Shown: one piece after another, positions 24,680 to 37,060 of the stretch
Layout: each line of letters starts with the position of its first letter
How positions within the stretch are numbered: the stretch's first letter is position 1
NCBI GenBank assembly: GCA_003254925.1
Contig: QANZ01022632.1
Span: 62,001-126,000, forward strand
Source of the DNA: Chamaecrista fasciculata
Lineage: Eukaryota; Streptophyta; Magnoliopsida; Fabales; Fabaceae
Direction of reading: 5' to 3'
DNA: 64,000 nt
Notes under the pieces: model-generated
The model's input: only the letters and a program-made list of their open reading frames with translations
Database searches by the model: none
Told to the model about the DNA's origin: nothing
Program-made: the position numbers and the translations under genes

Positions 24680-25038
24680 NACTATTCAAATAAAATTCAT
24701 TACAAGTATTGAAACTCCAAATGTCAACCAATCTGTAACACATAGACTAAACCCAATAACTAGTTAAAAGTTTGATTTTTTGTGCTAAAAGAAATTATTT
24801 CATTAGACATAAAAATAGAAAAAAATTATCTTCATTTTATTTTATGAAAAAGAAAATTTATTTTTTTAATCTTTAAATTCATCTTAGAATTATGTTTTAG
24901 CCTTTTTTTTTAAAAAAAAATTATGAATTTCTCCCATTTATCTGTATAGATGAAGAATAATTTCATTCAGATCGAAAATAAATAGTTAAAATCTTCTTAA
25001 CAATGTATACTTCAGATATCGAATCTTAGTCATTTAAC
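22501..25038. other. 3' flank of the TPR gene and AT-rich intergenic DNA
   Basis: No gene was seen. It includes a 41-base direct duplication (22863-22944), a GA-rich stretch (22982-23003) and a long T run ending at a single N (24680). Short reading frames here show no homology or codon bias. Confidence 0.4.
22863..22944 (+). repeat. 41-base tandem duplication
   Basis: Two adjacent, almost identical units contain GGCATTCTCCATAGTCCTAG and GAATGGAAATGAATTAG. They lie about 360 bases past the TPR gene stop. Confidence 0.9.
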
Positions 25039-25390
25039 CTATGAAGTATGGACATTGATATAAACACGAGACAAGACACGACACGGACACAACGACACGT
25101 CAAACTCTCAAAATTACGCGACGCGACACGACACGACATATATTTATATATATATATATATAAATAATTAAATATTCATACTTTTTAATGAAAAAGTTAA
25201 AAACTACCATTTTTATTCATAATATGTCATGTATTATTATTTTCTCTTGTCTGTCATGTTAGAGTCACAAAAAATTAATTTATATTCTAAAATTTATGAA
25301 TATGTGTCGTGTGGGTGTCGTACGGGTCGGACATTGACACGTGCCCGACACGGCGACACGCTTTCAAAATGAAGTATCCATACTTTATAG
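25039..25390. mobile_element. GTGTCGTGTC-family MITE, copy 3
   Basis: It is flanked by CATTTAAC and CTTTTAAC (8 bases, one mismatch). The left end is CTATGAAGTATGGACATTG and the right end, inverted, CTATAAAGTATGGATACTT. The body carries GACACGACACGACAT and GTGTCGTGTGGGTGTCG-like phrases. Confidence 0.8.
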
Positions 25391-25909
25391 CTTTTAACCC
25401 TTTTAATATTAGAAATGTATTTTTTGACTTATAATTATTTTAATTTTACAAATAAATTATTCAATGCTTACATATGATATAATGTTTGGGTGATTAAATA
25501 ATTAGTGTTTGTAAAAAGTTAGAGATAAAAAATATTTTTAATATTTATAGACTAAATTTTAATTAACAAAAAAAAATCAAAGATTAAAAAATAAATTTAC
25601 TTTTTTTATTGAAACTTATTCTCTGTCTAAAATATTCAGAACAATTAATTTAAGAGATAGAGTTAAGTGATAAGGAAATCTCCACCCTTAATTAAAATTT
25701 AAATGTTAGGTATTTGATTTCTAACTTTGGACATAGAGTAATTTTAAATCTTCGGACGAGTTGTCCCATCCTTTGAGTCATATATAAATCAATGAACAAT
25801 CTACCATTGTCAATTAGGAATTAGATTTTTTATATTTTCTTTTCCATATAGAGTTAGAGAAAGAAAAGAAGAGAAAGAAAAGAAAATGTAGATTCTATAA
25901 AATAATAAG

Positions 25910-26879
25910 GGTAAATTGCAATTTGGTACCCTGTGGTTAGGGGCGGTTCCCCTTTGGTACCCTGAAAGAAAAATTTTTGCATTGTGGTACCCCGTGGTTT
26001 GCTCCGTTAGCGATTTGGTACCCTGAGGTTTTTTTCTGTTAGGTTTTAACGGCAAATGTTAGTTAAAATGTCAAAAATCTCCCAAAAAGTCTTCTCTTAT
26101 GCGTTTAAGTCATTTCCCTTTACTAAAAGGGATCAAAACATAAAGAATTAATTATAAAAGGGTCTTTAGAATTCTAATATTATAGATTTTTCTCCTTTTC
26201 ATAAGATTTCTTTTGAATAGGTCCTGATTTAATTACACTTTAATACCAAAAGTTTATGATCTTTATCAAAATAGTCCTTAGAACCTCAAAAACAAATGAG
26301 CATCTATGATTTTTTTTTTGTGGGGCTTGATTTCGGAAAAAATTTGGGGGTTTTGATTTGTTTGTAGTGTACTTGAATGAAAATTGTAGTTGAATATAGG
26401 GAAAAATTTGGGGGTTTTGATTTGTTTGTAGTGTACTTGAATGAAAATTGTAGTTGAATATAGGGATTTTTTGATAAATCATAGATGCTCATTTGTTTTT
26501 GAGGTTCTAAAGACTATTTTGATAAAGATCATAAACTTTTGGTATTAAAGTGTAATTAAATCAGGACCTATTCAAAAGAAATCTTATGAAAAGGAGAAAA
26601 ATCTATAATATTAGAATTCTAAAGACCCTTTTATAATTAATTCTTTATGTTTTGATCCCTTTTAGTAAAGGGAAAGGACTTAAACGCATAAGAGAAGACT
26701 TTTTGGGAGATTTTTGACATTTTAACTAACATTTGCCGTTAAATCCTAACAGAAAAAAACCTCAGGGTACCAAATCGCTAACGGAGTAAACCACGGGGTA
26801 CCACAATGCAAAAATTTTTCTTTCAGGGTACCAAAGGGGAACCGCCCCTAACCACAGGGTACCAAATTGCAATTTACCC
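25910..26879. mobile_element. Mutator-like fold-back MITE, 970 bases, 9-base target duplication
   Basis: The ends GGGTAAATTGCAATTTGGTA and TACCAAATTGCAATTTACCC are perfect inverted repeats, and the arms stay almost identical for over 400 bases. It is flanked exactly by AAATAATAA (25901-25909 and 26880-26888). The centre carries a direct duplication of about 62 bases (GGGGGTTTTGATTTGTTTG...). It has no transposase. The good match of the arms suggests a fairly young insertion or gene conversion. Confidence 0.88.
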
Positions 26880-27284
26880 AAATAATAATATATAGGATCT
26901 ATACTTTCTCTTTCTCTCTCTTATTCTTTTACAAGAAATGTAGAGAAGAGAAACATGGAAAATCTATTTCCAATTTGTTTTAAGTGAAAGGTTAAAGTTG
27001 TAATTAAAGGAAAAAATGGAGGGTGAGATGGTAAATAGGTAGTGCCTAGTGTGCCATCCTCACCTTACCTTAACGTTTGTCGTTTCCGTTTCCGTTTTTC
27101 CTCTCCTTTTGTCTCCACCGTTTCATCCATATCTTGCGATTTCCACCGTACGATTTCACAATCCTCCCTCATCCACCGTCCGATTATCTTCATCACGCTT
27201 TTTCTCATTTTCATTTGTGTCCTTCCTGCGTGGGCCCCACTATCTCGTGTGTGCGTGTCAAGCGTGAGCCCTTCCATTGTTTTC

Positions 27285-27290
27285 TATAAA
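27285..27290 (+). promoter_or_regulatory. Candidate TATA box of the ERF-VII gene
   Basis: TATAAA in TTCTATAAATCC lies about 113 bases before the ATG. A CT-rich leader (CATTCTCTCTTTCTCTCTC) follows, as is common in plant leaders. Confidence 0.55.
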
Positions 27291-27402
27291 TCCACACCCA
27301 CTTTACGCCTTCTTCCTCATTCTCTCTTTCTCTCTCTAAACAAAGAATATCTTAGAAAGAGAAAGAAAAAAGTGTGAGAAGTGTGAAAGCAGCATCATCA
27401 TC

Positions 27403-29615
27403 ATGTGTGGAGGTGCCATTATTTCCGACTTCGTTTCTGAGAAACGTGGCCGGAAACTCACAGCCAGCGATCTCTGGTCTGATTTCGACGCTTTCTCCGA
27501 CGACCTCCTCGGCCTCCACCATCATCAAGGTATATTTCTTTTATTTTTCTATATAATAATATTTATATGTTATCATTTTGTAAAGCTATTTCTTTTGTTT
27601 GCCAAAGTACTATTTTGATTCTTTAGTTTTGTTGGAAGTTTCATTTTGATCTCTTAACTATTTTTCGTTGTTCTGTTTTAGTCTCTCAATTTTTTCAAAA
27701 TGTTCTACCTTAGTTCCGGGCTCTTTTCCATTAAATTTCTCTTAGAATTAACTTTATTCTTCTAAAAGTCTTATTATTTTATATTAAAATCTTTTTCAAT
27801 AAGATTAAAATGTAAGGAATAGAAAGAAATAAGGAGTATAAATTAATTTCACACCAAGACTAAAATTAATTTTACCCATTTTTTAACGGAAAAATTAGAT
27901 GGAAAAGAGTCCGGAATTAGCAGTGCAATGCGTTTTAGAAAGTTAAGGGATCAAAATGAAATGAAACAAAGTTGGGGGATTAAAATGGAACTTTGAACAA
28001 ACTTGATGGACCAAAATAGGAGTTTGACCTTTTTTTCAATTTTGGAGATTCTTCGTTATTTTCGGACTGCAAATTTTATTCATTTTTATTTTGGTTGGTG
28101 ATACAGATACTACTATATGTGGTACATGAATGTGAGTGCAGTGTGTGAAGTTTTGAAATTTTTAATGGATCATAGATGGAGTGAGAACTGAGAAGTCCTA
28201 TCATTGAATCCCTCCATCTCTTGTTCACTTTTTTTTTTTTCTCCTGTTCACTGAAAACAAAACCAAACATGTAGAGTGTCGACATCTTTTCCTAAATTTC
28301 AACGAAACTTTTTCTCTAATCAAAAGCACTGTGCAGAAAAGAAACTAAATACCATACTGATTAATAGTATATTTTTTTCACAGAATAATAAGTATACGTT
28401 TGATTATTTTGAAGATTAAATTACTTATTTCAATTTTTTAATTAGAGACTGAGTTATGGGTTATTATTATGTATGATCTTAATTAGTCCCACTAGTTGAT
28501 GATACATATTACCTTGGGAAACACGTACTGATTGTATATTAATATTACTCAATATATAGAGTAAACTAACAATTTTGGTTTTTGAAATTAAAGATTATTA
28601 AGTTGACAATTTAGTCCCTAAAAACTTGAAATGTATAGTTTAGTCTCTAAATTATCAAAATAGTATACTTTTTAGTCCTTGAAAGATCAAAACAATATAT
28701 TTTTTAGTCCTTGAAAAATTAAAATGGTATAAAGGACTAAATAGTATATGTTTTAATCTTTCGGAGACTAACCCAAATTATTAGTTTACTTTAGAGATAT
28801 CTATTGTAAATAAATATATAATATGGATATATGTTGATTTGTGAATTGTGAGTGAATCAGGGAAGAGTAGTGAAGCAGCGGCATTATCATGTAATAACAA
28901 CAGCAACAACATTATTAGTAGCAGTGAGGAGAAACAAGTAGAGGAGGAGAAAATCTCAGATAACAATAATAATAAGAAAAACAAGAGAAGAGCTCGCAAG
29001 AATGAGTACAGAGGAATAAGACAAAGGCCATGGGGTAAATGGGCTGCTGAAATCAGAGACCCATTTAAAGGCGTCCGAGTTTGGCTCGGCACTTTCAACA
29101 CAGCCGAAGAAGCCGCCAGAGCCTACGACCAAGCCGCCAAGCGCATCCGCGGCTCCAAAGCCAAGCTCAACTTCCCCACTCCGGCTAAGAAGCCATGTGT
29201 CGTCGGCTCAACTTCATCTTCGACTCCGGCTCAGCCCCATCGGCTTCCGGCTTTAGAAAAGCCGTATATGGTCGGCTCCCAGCCTCCGGCTCAGCCCCAT
29301 CGGCTACCGGCTTCAGAGAAGCCGTATGTGGTCGGCTTGGAGGCGACGAGTGTTGTTAGTATTGGTGGTAATAATAATCAAGTTAAAAACGACGCCGTGC
29401 AGCTGGATGAGCAACTATCGAGTCTGAAAACGTTTTTGGGATTAATGGAGAATGATAATAATCAGATTATGAGTAATAATACTCATAATGATATTCCTAG
29501 TACGAGTGGACACGTGGCAATGTCTGATTGGGACAGACTCGAGGAGATGTGGATGCTGGACGACGTCGTTATGCAACACCTCCACCATAACAACAACAAC
29601 AATCATCATTATTAA
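27403..29615 (+). CDS. Group VII ethylene response factor (AP2/ERF, N-degron type)
   Basis: Group VII ERFs activate hypoxia genes in the nucleus. Their Met-Cys N-terminus is oxidised in air and the protein is then degraded by the Arg/N-degron pathway. Exons 27403-27529 and 28861-29615 join in phase 1 to give about 293 residues. The start [10 protein letters not shown] is the group hallmark, followed by [18 protein letters not shown] basic stretch KNKRRARK precedes the AP2 domain (about residues 91-149) with [36 protein letters not shown] and KAKLNFP. After it come proline-rich repeats ([12 protein letters not shown](M/V)VG) and a C-terminal acidic-aromatic piece, [14 protein letters not shown]. 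The intron (1.33 kb) carries two fold-back elements. I cannot separate RAP2-like from HRE-like members. Confidence 0.95.
27605..28031. mobile_element. Fold-back element in the ERF-VII intron
   Basis: The left arm CCAAAGTACTATTTTGATTC and GAAGTTTCATTTTGATCTC are inverted in the right arm (GGATCAAAATGAAATG..., GGACCAAAATAGGAGTTTGA). No exact target duplication was found. Confidence 0.6.
28563..28790. mobile_element. Second fold-back element in the ERF-VII intron
   Basis: It is built of 'tttagtccttgaaagat' phrases on the left and 'aggactaaatag', 'tttcggagacta' on the right, with GTAAACTAA / TTAGTTTAC at the two ends. A related copy in the other orientation is near 43485-43718. It ends about 70 bases before the acceptor of exon 2. 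Confidence 0.5.
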
Positions 29616-29915
29616 TTAATTAATGTTAATATGCCCGATCTATATCATCAAGCAAACCAAACTTCTATCTATTATATATATATATATATATTTTGTTTAA
29701 GGAATATGATCATGTTGAGTCAGTACTTTTGTATCAAGACTTCTAAAGACTCTCTCTACTATATATGTTGTATTCTGATATTAATGCTGTTCGTGTTATT
29801 ATCGTGTTTATGTCTCGTTTTATGTTTTTGCTAGTATAATATATATCCTTAATTAGCTTCTTCATTAATGTGTACGTGTTAATTGAGTAAATGCTTCCTT
29901 CACAATATAAGGAGA

Positions 29916-30092
29916 CGGACACCGTCGGACAATTTGGATCTTTTATAGTATTTTAGAGGTATAGTGCTGACAGCGAAATGAATATGACAAGAAGAGAAAA
30001 TATTAGTCAAATCCACTTTTACTCTCTACTTATTAATTTTTCTCTTAGTATTACACCTATAATAAATGATCCCAATTACGTCGTCTGACCCA
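29916..30092. mobile_element. MITE A family, second copy
   Basis: It shares ACAATTTGGATC, TTTATAGTATTTTAGAGG and TATAGTGCTG with the element at 8665-9015, and ends with the inverted GATCCCAATTACGTC. It lies 300 bases past the ERF-VII stop. Here it is not interrupted. Confidence 0.55.
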
Positions 30093-30894
30093 CGTAGATG
30101 TATTTCCAATAACAATTTCACAGGAAATTTGCAACAAGCAATACGTGGTTGCCGGCCACTTTATTAGTCTAAACTGAGCGAGCGAGTTGTTAACTATCTA
30201 TTTTCTTTCATTTGTCGATGACTCTAATTATTTATAGAAAAATAACTCATCAAAAGTATTATGTAATTCTAATTTCGTCATATTTGACTTTGAAATGAGT
30301 AAAATATAATCACATTCAGAATTAGAACTTTGGAGAAACGTTAAAGATCAAAGCAAAACCCAAAAAAAATATTAAGGACTAAAGTAAAATTTAAGATAAA
30401 TATTAAAGACTAAAAATAAAATTTTGACCTTATTATTATGTTGGGGGTCAGGCGTGAAGATCTTGTAATCAAAATATATATGTATAAATATATGTATGTT
30501 TCTTGTAATACGTTTAGTGAAAGAATTTGAAATATTATAGATTAAAAGAGAACAAGTAATGTAGGTTGGTTGCCATAAAAATAAGTTTCGAGATACAGAT
30601 GATATAAGACTAAAGATAATCACTTTAAAATAAATCAATAGTAGCCTAATCATTATTATTGTTGTAATGTTGTTGTTATTATTATAATAATAATTATGTG
30701 CATGTATGTTTGTATGAATCAATTAAATTCAATTACTATACGGTGCTTTTGTCGTATATGGAGGATTGTTTTTAAAATAAGGGGTTATCTATATAATTGT
30801 GAGGATGGTGCATGTACGAGATCTAATGAGGATGATTATTGCTTTTAAATAAAAGCTAGTTGTGGTTTGTGGAAGAGTGATGTTAATTAATTAA
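30093..30894. other. AT-rich intergenic DNA
   Basis: No gene was seen. The short reading frame around 30372-30722 is a run of ATA/AAT repeats and not protein-like. Confidence 0.4.
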
Positions 30895-30920
30895 CTAGTC
30901 TTAACCTCGTGGAATTTCAC
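30895..30920 (-). mobile_element. Possible Helitron 3' end (minus strand)
   Basis: Read on the minus strand, an imperfect stem CCCGTG...CCACGAGG is followed by TTAAGA and CTAG, and then a T. This is the layout of a Helitron 3' terminus: a hairpin a few bases before CTRR, inserted before T. The stem is imperfect, so this is weaker than the end at 31025. Confidence 0.35.
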
Positions 30921-31024
30921 GGGTGAGTCTTAAGTTTATCTGATATATAATATTATATATAGACTAACAAATTTTACAATTAAAAGGTAATAAACAAAGG
31001 TTAATATTGTACATTTATTTTATA

Positions 31025-31051
31025 CTAGGTTTTGACCCGCGCGATGCGCGG
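31025..31051 (-). mobile_element. Helitron 3' end (minus strand)
   Basis: On the minus strand CCGCGCATCGCGCGG forms a perfect stem with an ATC-type loop, followed by GTCAAAAC, CTAG and a host T. This fits a plant Helitron 3' terminus. The element body would run rightward, into the assembly gap. The 5' TC end was not identified. Confidence 0.65.
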
Positions 31052-31420
31052 ATGCTCTTGTTACAGATGTATGTTACAGGTTACCTTCTTGATTTTGGTA
31101 CAAAGCATTATATGATAGATCTGGATGAACGTAAGCACGAACATTATATTGATATGAATTGGACTGCCGCTATGGATGAATACAACATATTGGTGTTAAT
31201 CAACTATAATATTGTATATCCATATAAACATAACATGCTATATTGCTCCTCGAACATATCGTGATCAAACAGACATAATTGTGTAAAATATATAACAATT
31301 CAATAAACATTGATCAACTTAACATGTCATATAACATTTTGAAAAACTTCTCTATAGACAACGTTGTCAGTTTTCCAGCTTTCCTCGTTATTGGAAGAAT
31401 GTGCAATCAGTATTTTTATA

Positions 31421-31990
31421 NNNNNNNNNNNNNNNNNNNNNNNNNNNNNNNNNNNNNNNNNNNNNNNNNNNNNNNNNNNNNNNNNNNNNNNNNNNNNNNN
31501 NNNNNNNNNNNNNNNNNNNNNNNNNNNNNNNNNNNNNNNNNNNNNNNNNNNNNNNNNNNNNNNNNNNNNNNNNNNNNNNNNNNNNNNNNNNNNNNNNNNN
31601 NNNNNNNNNNNNNNNNNNNNNNNNNNNNNNNNNNNNNNNNNNNNNNNNNNNNNNNNNNNNNNNNNNNNNNNNNNNNNNNNNNNNNNNNNNNNNNNNNNNN
31701 NNNNNNNNNNNNNNNNNNNNNNNNNNNNNNNNNNNNNNNNNNNNNNNNNNNNNNNNNNNNNNNNNNNNNNNNNNNNNNNNNNNNNNNNNNNNNNNNNNNN
31801 NNNNNNNNNNNNNNNNNNNNNNNNNNNNNNNNNNNNNNNNNNNNNNNNNNNNNNNNNNNNNNNNNNNNNNNNNNNNNNNNNNNNNNNNNNNNNNNNNNNN
31901 NNNNNNNNNNNNNNNNNNNNNNNNNNNNNNNNNNNNNNNNNNNNNNNNNNNNNNNNNNNNNNNNNNNNNNNNNNNNNNNNNNNNNNNNNN
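31421..31990. other. Assembly gap, 570 N
   Basis: A solid run of N. All reading frames across it are artefacts. It lies inside the presumed Helitron body. Confidence 1.
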
Positions 31991-32302
31991 TATATATGAG
32001 ATATGTGCAACGTCTTTTATCTTTAATCATAATTAATATATTTTATAATAATATCTAACATTTCTTATCTTGATTTATCCTAAACATTTTACACAGTCAG
32101 ATATCCTTTTTAAACCAAAATAATATTTAATATAAAATTGCTCTCAAATTTGCATCACAAACTTTAAAAAAAATAGATTCCAAATATAAGTTTTGGTCAT
32201 AAGAAAATTCAACTCAAGTGAGTGAACTCACCAAACTAACAACCTATGGTGAGGCAACCTGTGAGTTGATGGGTTTACTCATTGACCCCTAATTTTTGTT
32301 TT

Positions 32303-32760
32303 GGGTAAATTACACAAAAGGGTCATGTGGTTTAGTCTATTTTTAGATAGGGTCCATGTGATTTACTCCGTTAACAAAAAGGGTCCTGAGGTATATTTTT
32401 GTCCAAAATTTGACGGAAATCTTAGCTAATATACTATTTTAAAACTCTAACTATTAATTTTTATGCGTTTGACTCCCTATTTGTATGAAATTTGACGGAA
32501 ATCTTAGCTAAAATACTATTTTAAGATCCTAACAATTACTATGAAACTTTTGTTTTTTGTGTCAAAGTCATTCTCTCATACAAATAGGGAGTCAAACGCA
32601 TAAAAATTAATAGTTAGGGTCTTAAAATAGTATTTTAGCCAAAATTTCCATCAAATTTTGGACGTAAATATACCTCAGGACCCTTTTTGTTAACTGAGCA
32701 AACCACAGGGACCCTATCTGAAAATGGCCAAATCACATGGCTCTTTTGTATAATTTACCA
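32303..32760. mobile_element. Fold-back MITE, GGGTAAATTAC ends
   Basis: The left arm GGGTAAATTACACAAAAGGG pairs with the right end CTCTTTTGTATAATTTACCA. Inside, GGGAGTCAAACGCATAAAAA inverts against TTTTTATGCGTTTGACTCCC. A clear 9-base duplication was not seen. Confidence 0.65.
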
Positions 32761-33317
32761 TTTCTTTAAGATATAGATACAAAATTTGAGATAGAGAAAA
32801 ATTTATTTATTATGTTATTTTTTATGATAGTGAAAAATTTAGTTTAAAATTGTTGTTTATTATGTTTAAACTTGGAGTTGAGTGCATCACATATTCACAT
32901 TCATATTTGTAGTTTCCTTTTATGTAAGTAATGCAATAGTTCAAATGTCTATTAATCTTGACAGTATTGGATGAGTTTGAAAAAAAAGTTACCAATTTGA
33001 CAATGACAGCAAAATTATTACAATGAAGTTAAAACACCCGTTGTTAGTTACTTAGAAGTTAAGACTTGGAAGGGATAAATTATATATATATATCTGTGTG
33101 TGTTGGTATTATAATTAGCCATTAGTTAGGTAATAATAAAACAAAATTATTGCAATGAAGTTAAAACTTACTTGTTTGGCTTGAGACTTATCACATATCT
33201 AATAATACAAAGATACACTCACATGCATACCAAAACTTAAACACCAAAACAGTATTTTTATATCTTTTAAGAAAGACACCAAGTCCAAAAGAACCAAAGC
33301 GAATGGAAAGAAAGATA

Positions 33318-33799
33318 GTAAAATTACACTTTGGTATTTTGTTTTATGGACCGGTTTTACTTAGGTACCCTATTCTTTGCACTGTTAACACTTTGGTACC
33401 CAAATTTATTTTTCTGCTGAGTTTTGACGGAAAAGTCGCCACGACCATCACGTGCACAGTAAAAACACCCAAATGTCTATTTTTCTCTCATTTTTCACGA
33501 TTCAAACGACAAAACAATCCAAAATACTCTCTATTCAAATCTTAGTATTTTTCACGATTTTTTAGTGTTTTAGTGTCTGAATCGTGAAAAATGAGAGGAA
33601 AATGGACATTTGAGTTTTCTTTACTGTGCACTGAGTGGTCACGTGAAACTTCGCCGTCAAAACTTAATAGAAAAATAAATATGGGTACCAAAGTGTTAAC
33701 GGCGCAAAGAACAAAATACCAAAATGTCACTTTTGGAAAAATATGGTACCAAGATGTAAAATATCCATAAAACATGGTACCAATATATAATTTACCCTA
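33318..33799. mobile_element. Fold-back MITE of the same type
   Basis: The left arm AAAATTACACTTTGGTATTT and the inverted right arm (GGTACCAATATATAATTTAC) mark the ends. Inner arms with CGATTCAAACGACAAAAC and GGGTACCAAAGTGTTAACGG are inverted matches. It has no coding capacity; the reading frames in the two arms mirror each other. Confidence 0.6.
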
Positions 33800-36480
33800 A
33801 ATTTAAATTTGAACTATAATACAATTAACTATACAATTAGATTTAGAGTTAATAAGTTCAGTTTTCCAAATTATTCTAAGAAAACTTAAAAAGTTATATA
33901 ATTGATGTCTAGGATTTAAAATCACATATACCTACGGTATACCCTTAAGATTCACATGCAAGTTAATCATATTTGTAAAGTTTAATCTCCCTCCCCTATG
34001 ACTTTAAAAAATAATAAAATAGAGCTTTGCTTATATGAATGAACATTTATTATTGGAATTATTTTGACTTTATTTGTCTGAACGTCATTTATTTATTTCA
34101 CTATATTTAAAAAAATAACTACAACACCCATCATTTTTTTCAAGAGAAAAATAAATAAATAGACTGAACAAATTATTTTATCATTTTATATTAGATTTAT
34201 TTTATTTTAATTTTTGGCCCAATAGAAAAAATTTATTTATCTAGAGAATTTAACATAAAAAATTAAAAAAAATAAATAATTTCAATCAAGTCAGGTTGAC
34301 TCAGGTTAACCCACTCAACCCGATCTAATTGACTTTTCTAAAAAATCATGATTGACTTTTCTAAAAAATCACAACTCATCCCAATCTGCTTGGAAAAATC
34401 TAAGCTCGATCATAAGTATTGAATTCGATTAAGTTGGTTGAATTGGACCCGATTTTGCACATCCATAGTCATAAGTTTTTATTAATGAATTGTTCAAAAT
34501 AATTGTTAAGTTACATTGAAGTGGGATATTCATCATTCACCCTAACTCAGTTGTCATAACTTTTTCAATCAATAAAGAAAAGATACATGAAACAATGTTT
34601 ACATCTGAAAGATTTTTAATTATCTTATTAGTTGTTTATTTTTTGTAAAAAAATGAATTAAATTTTAAAAAAAAAAAAACTAACATATTCATTGAGTGAT
34701 TATGATACTTTGAATGTGTTAATAATGCTGGACAAATTAAAAATTTAAACACATATAAGAAAAATTAAAAAGATGTAAAGTGTATATACAAAAAAGGAGA
34801 TTTATCGAAGAAATTATCTTCAGTGATGAAAGATGATTTATTTTTATCTGATTTCCATTATAATCCTGAGCATTTATTGCTAATGAGCGCTCAAAATAGA
34901 AAGGTAGACTATTTAAGAGATTGTCAAGATTTGATTAAAAACTCAGTACACAGAATTTGGAGAAATTGATCTAAAAATAACTCTTTTATTGTTTTGACTT
35001 GAATAAAACTCTCTTATGAAATACACAATATGATAAACTTTTTAGTGACGAATAAGAAAGGCAAATCAACAAAAATAAATCAACTCAAATAAGTCTTAAA
35101 TGAAAAGATTGAGCACTAAAAACACCCAAAAATATGACTATATGAGGATACATAAGCATGGAAACTAAACAATAAATCATTTTATATTTACAGGATTGGT
35201 GATATACAATGAATTTTGTGATCAACTTCCACAACTCTCTTGGTGCATTATGACTGGTTAGCTTGATCTATTTAACATTGTAGCCGATGAGAAGTAGCCG
35301 ACCATAAGACAACAACAACCTAATAACATCAATATGTTCACCTCTAGCTACATGATGGAGAGGTTGCAAAAATCGCCATGTAAAATGCAGAAAACCTTCC
35401 TTTAAACTTTAGTCATTGTGAAAAAAAAAACTCAGAACTTTTGATTTTGTGCAAATAATCCCTTTTGTTAAGATTTTTATTCAAAAAGATCAAATTTCTT
35501 TGCAATTTTATGATTATTATTGTATTTTAAATTGACCCAAAGTCCAAACTGAAGATTAACTATTGTACCAAAAAATAGTTTTTTTTTTAAATTTTTTTAA
35601 AACGAAAATTTTAATAAAAAGGATTATTTGTACAAAATTAAAAGTTCAGGTATTTTTGGCACATTAACCAAAATTTAGAAAAGTTTTCTGAAAATTGCAC
35701 CAACACATATATAACTATTGGAATATAAAAGTTTATCTCTCAACACTGCAGCTTTAATTGATTGTTTTTTCTAAAAAACGAAATTGAGCTAACACATGAT
35801 AAATGAAATGGAAAAAAAAGCGCCGTATTTTATAATAAAGTCAAATACATGTTTGAGGACTAAATGTTAATCATAATTTAATTTATCTTTTTTTAATACG
35901 ATAACTCTCTCAAGTTTTGTCATGTGTGACAAACATTTAAATTCGAGTTGATGATTTCTATCTAATATAATCACCTTAAATTTTGTTTTTGGCCAAATTC
36001 AATCACCTTAAATTTAATTAAATAGTTAATATATTATAAAAATATTATACTCTTCTTTATAAATATATTAAGGAGTACATAAAATATNAAACCCAATGTT
36101 CAAAGCCTACTATCATTGCTACATTTCAAGATGCAACTACAGTATTTTTTAGTTTATCACCAGACACGCATCAGAACTATTGACAACTACAAAAACTCAT
36201 ACTTGCCCATTGATTAATGTTTTTTTAAATAGCATTGTCATTGTCAACTGATGAATTTATTAATTTTAATTTTCTTTACTTCAAAATGTATTAGATGAAG
36301 AATCATTATTCAAAATTGGCGTTGAAGTCTTATTATGAAGCAACTAACTAAAGCACAAGCTGAAAACCATTTCCCCGTGCATCTGAGGGGGGCCTAAGCA
36401 AGAAATTGTTATGTTCATCATTATGTCATCAAACTCCTGTCGTCTTAATCCTGAATTCAGACTGTGGAGTAAGCACCTAA
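33800..36480. other. AT-rich intergenic DNA, part probably Helitron body
   Basis: No gene was seen. A single N lies at 36088. The stretch left of 36503 would be the body of the plus-strand Helitron that ends at 36530, but its 5' end could not be set. Confidence 0.35.
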
Positions 36481-36502
36481 AGTAGAACCTAAAAATCAAA
36501 CT

Positions 36503-36530
36503 CCCGTGCATCGCACGGGTCATAAGCTAG
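36503..36530 (+). mobile_element. Helitron 3' end (plus strand)
   Basis: CCCGTGCATCGCACGGG is a perfect 7-base-pair stem with a 3-base loop. It is followed after a short spacer by CTAG and a host T. This is the standard 3' terminus of plant Helitrons. The body extends to the left. Confidence 0.75.
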
Positions 36531-37060
36531 TTCCTATAAAATACTCAAACAATGTAAATCCACAAATTACAATTGAAGTACCTATTTGTGAAAAATGAAA
36601 ATATTTTTTTTGGCCAAATAAAAACGGAAATCATAAAGTTAAAAATTCATCTAAATTATGGATAAGATGTGCTTGATTCAAGTCATGTAAATTTTTTTTT
36701 TGGCTTACATCAAGTCATGTAATTTAAATTACAATTATGAAATTAAAATATGAAGAAACGAAAAAAATAGAATTCATGAAAAAAAAAGTATAAAATATAC
36801 TTTAAAGTTTCAATTTAAAAAATTTTTCAAATCCCATAATTATAGATTTGTTAAGATCCCGTAATTATTGATATCCATGAAAAAAAACTCAAACACACGC
36901 ACATTCTCTCTCATGAAACGATAAATATACTATTAAAATTTTTGGCATGAAATGATAAATATTTTGTAGAAAGTTCATGACTTTCTCCTCTATTCTGAAT
37001 CCAAGGAAACTTCACAAACTCATTGGTGCTCTATTGTAAATTTAAATAAAGTGGCAGTGG

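Noticed and set aside
31007..31264. 85-codon frame containing GFDPRDARM
   Set aside because: The start of the frame lies on the Helitron terminal hairpin, and the rest has no homology.
31279..32058. Long open frames of about 200-260 codons across the gap
   Set aside because: They consist almost wholly of unknown residues from the N run.
33303..33775. Two mirrored frames of about 80 codons
   Set aside because: They are the two arms of one fold-back element read in opposite directions.
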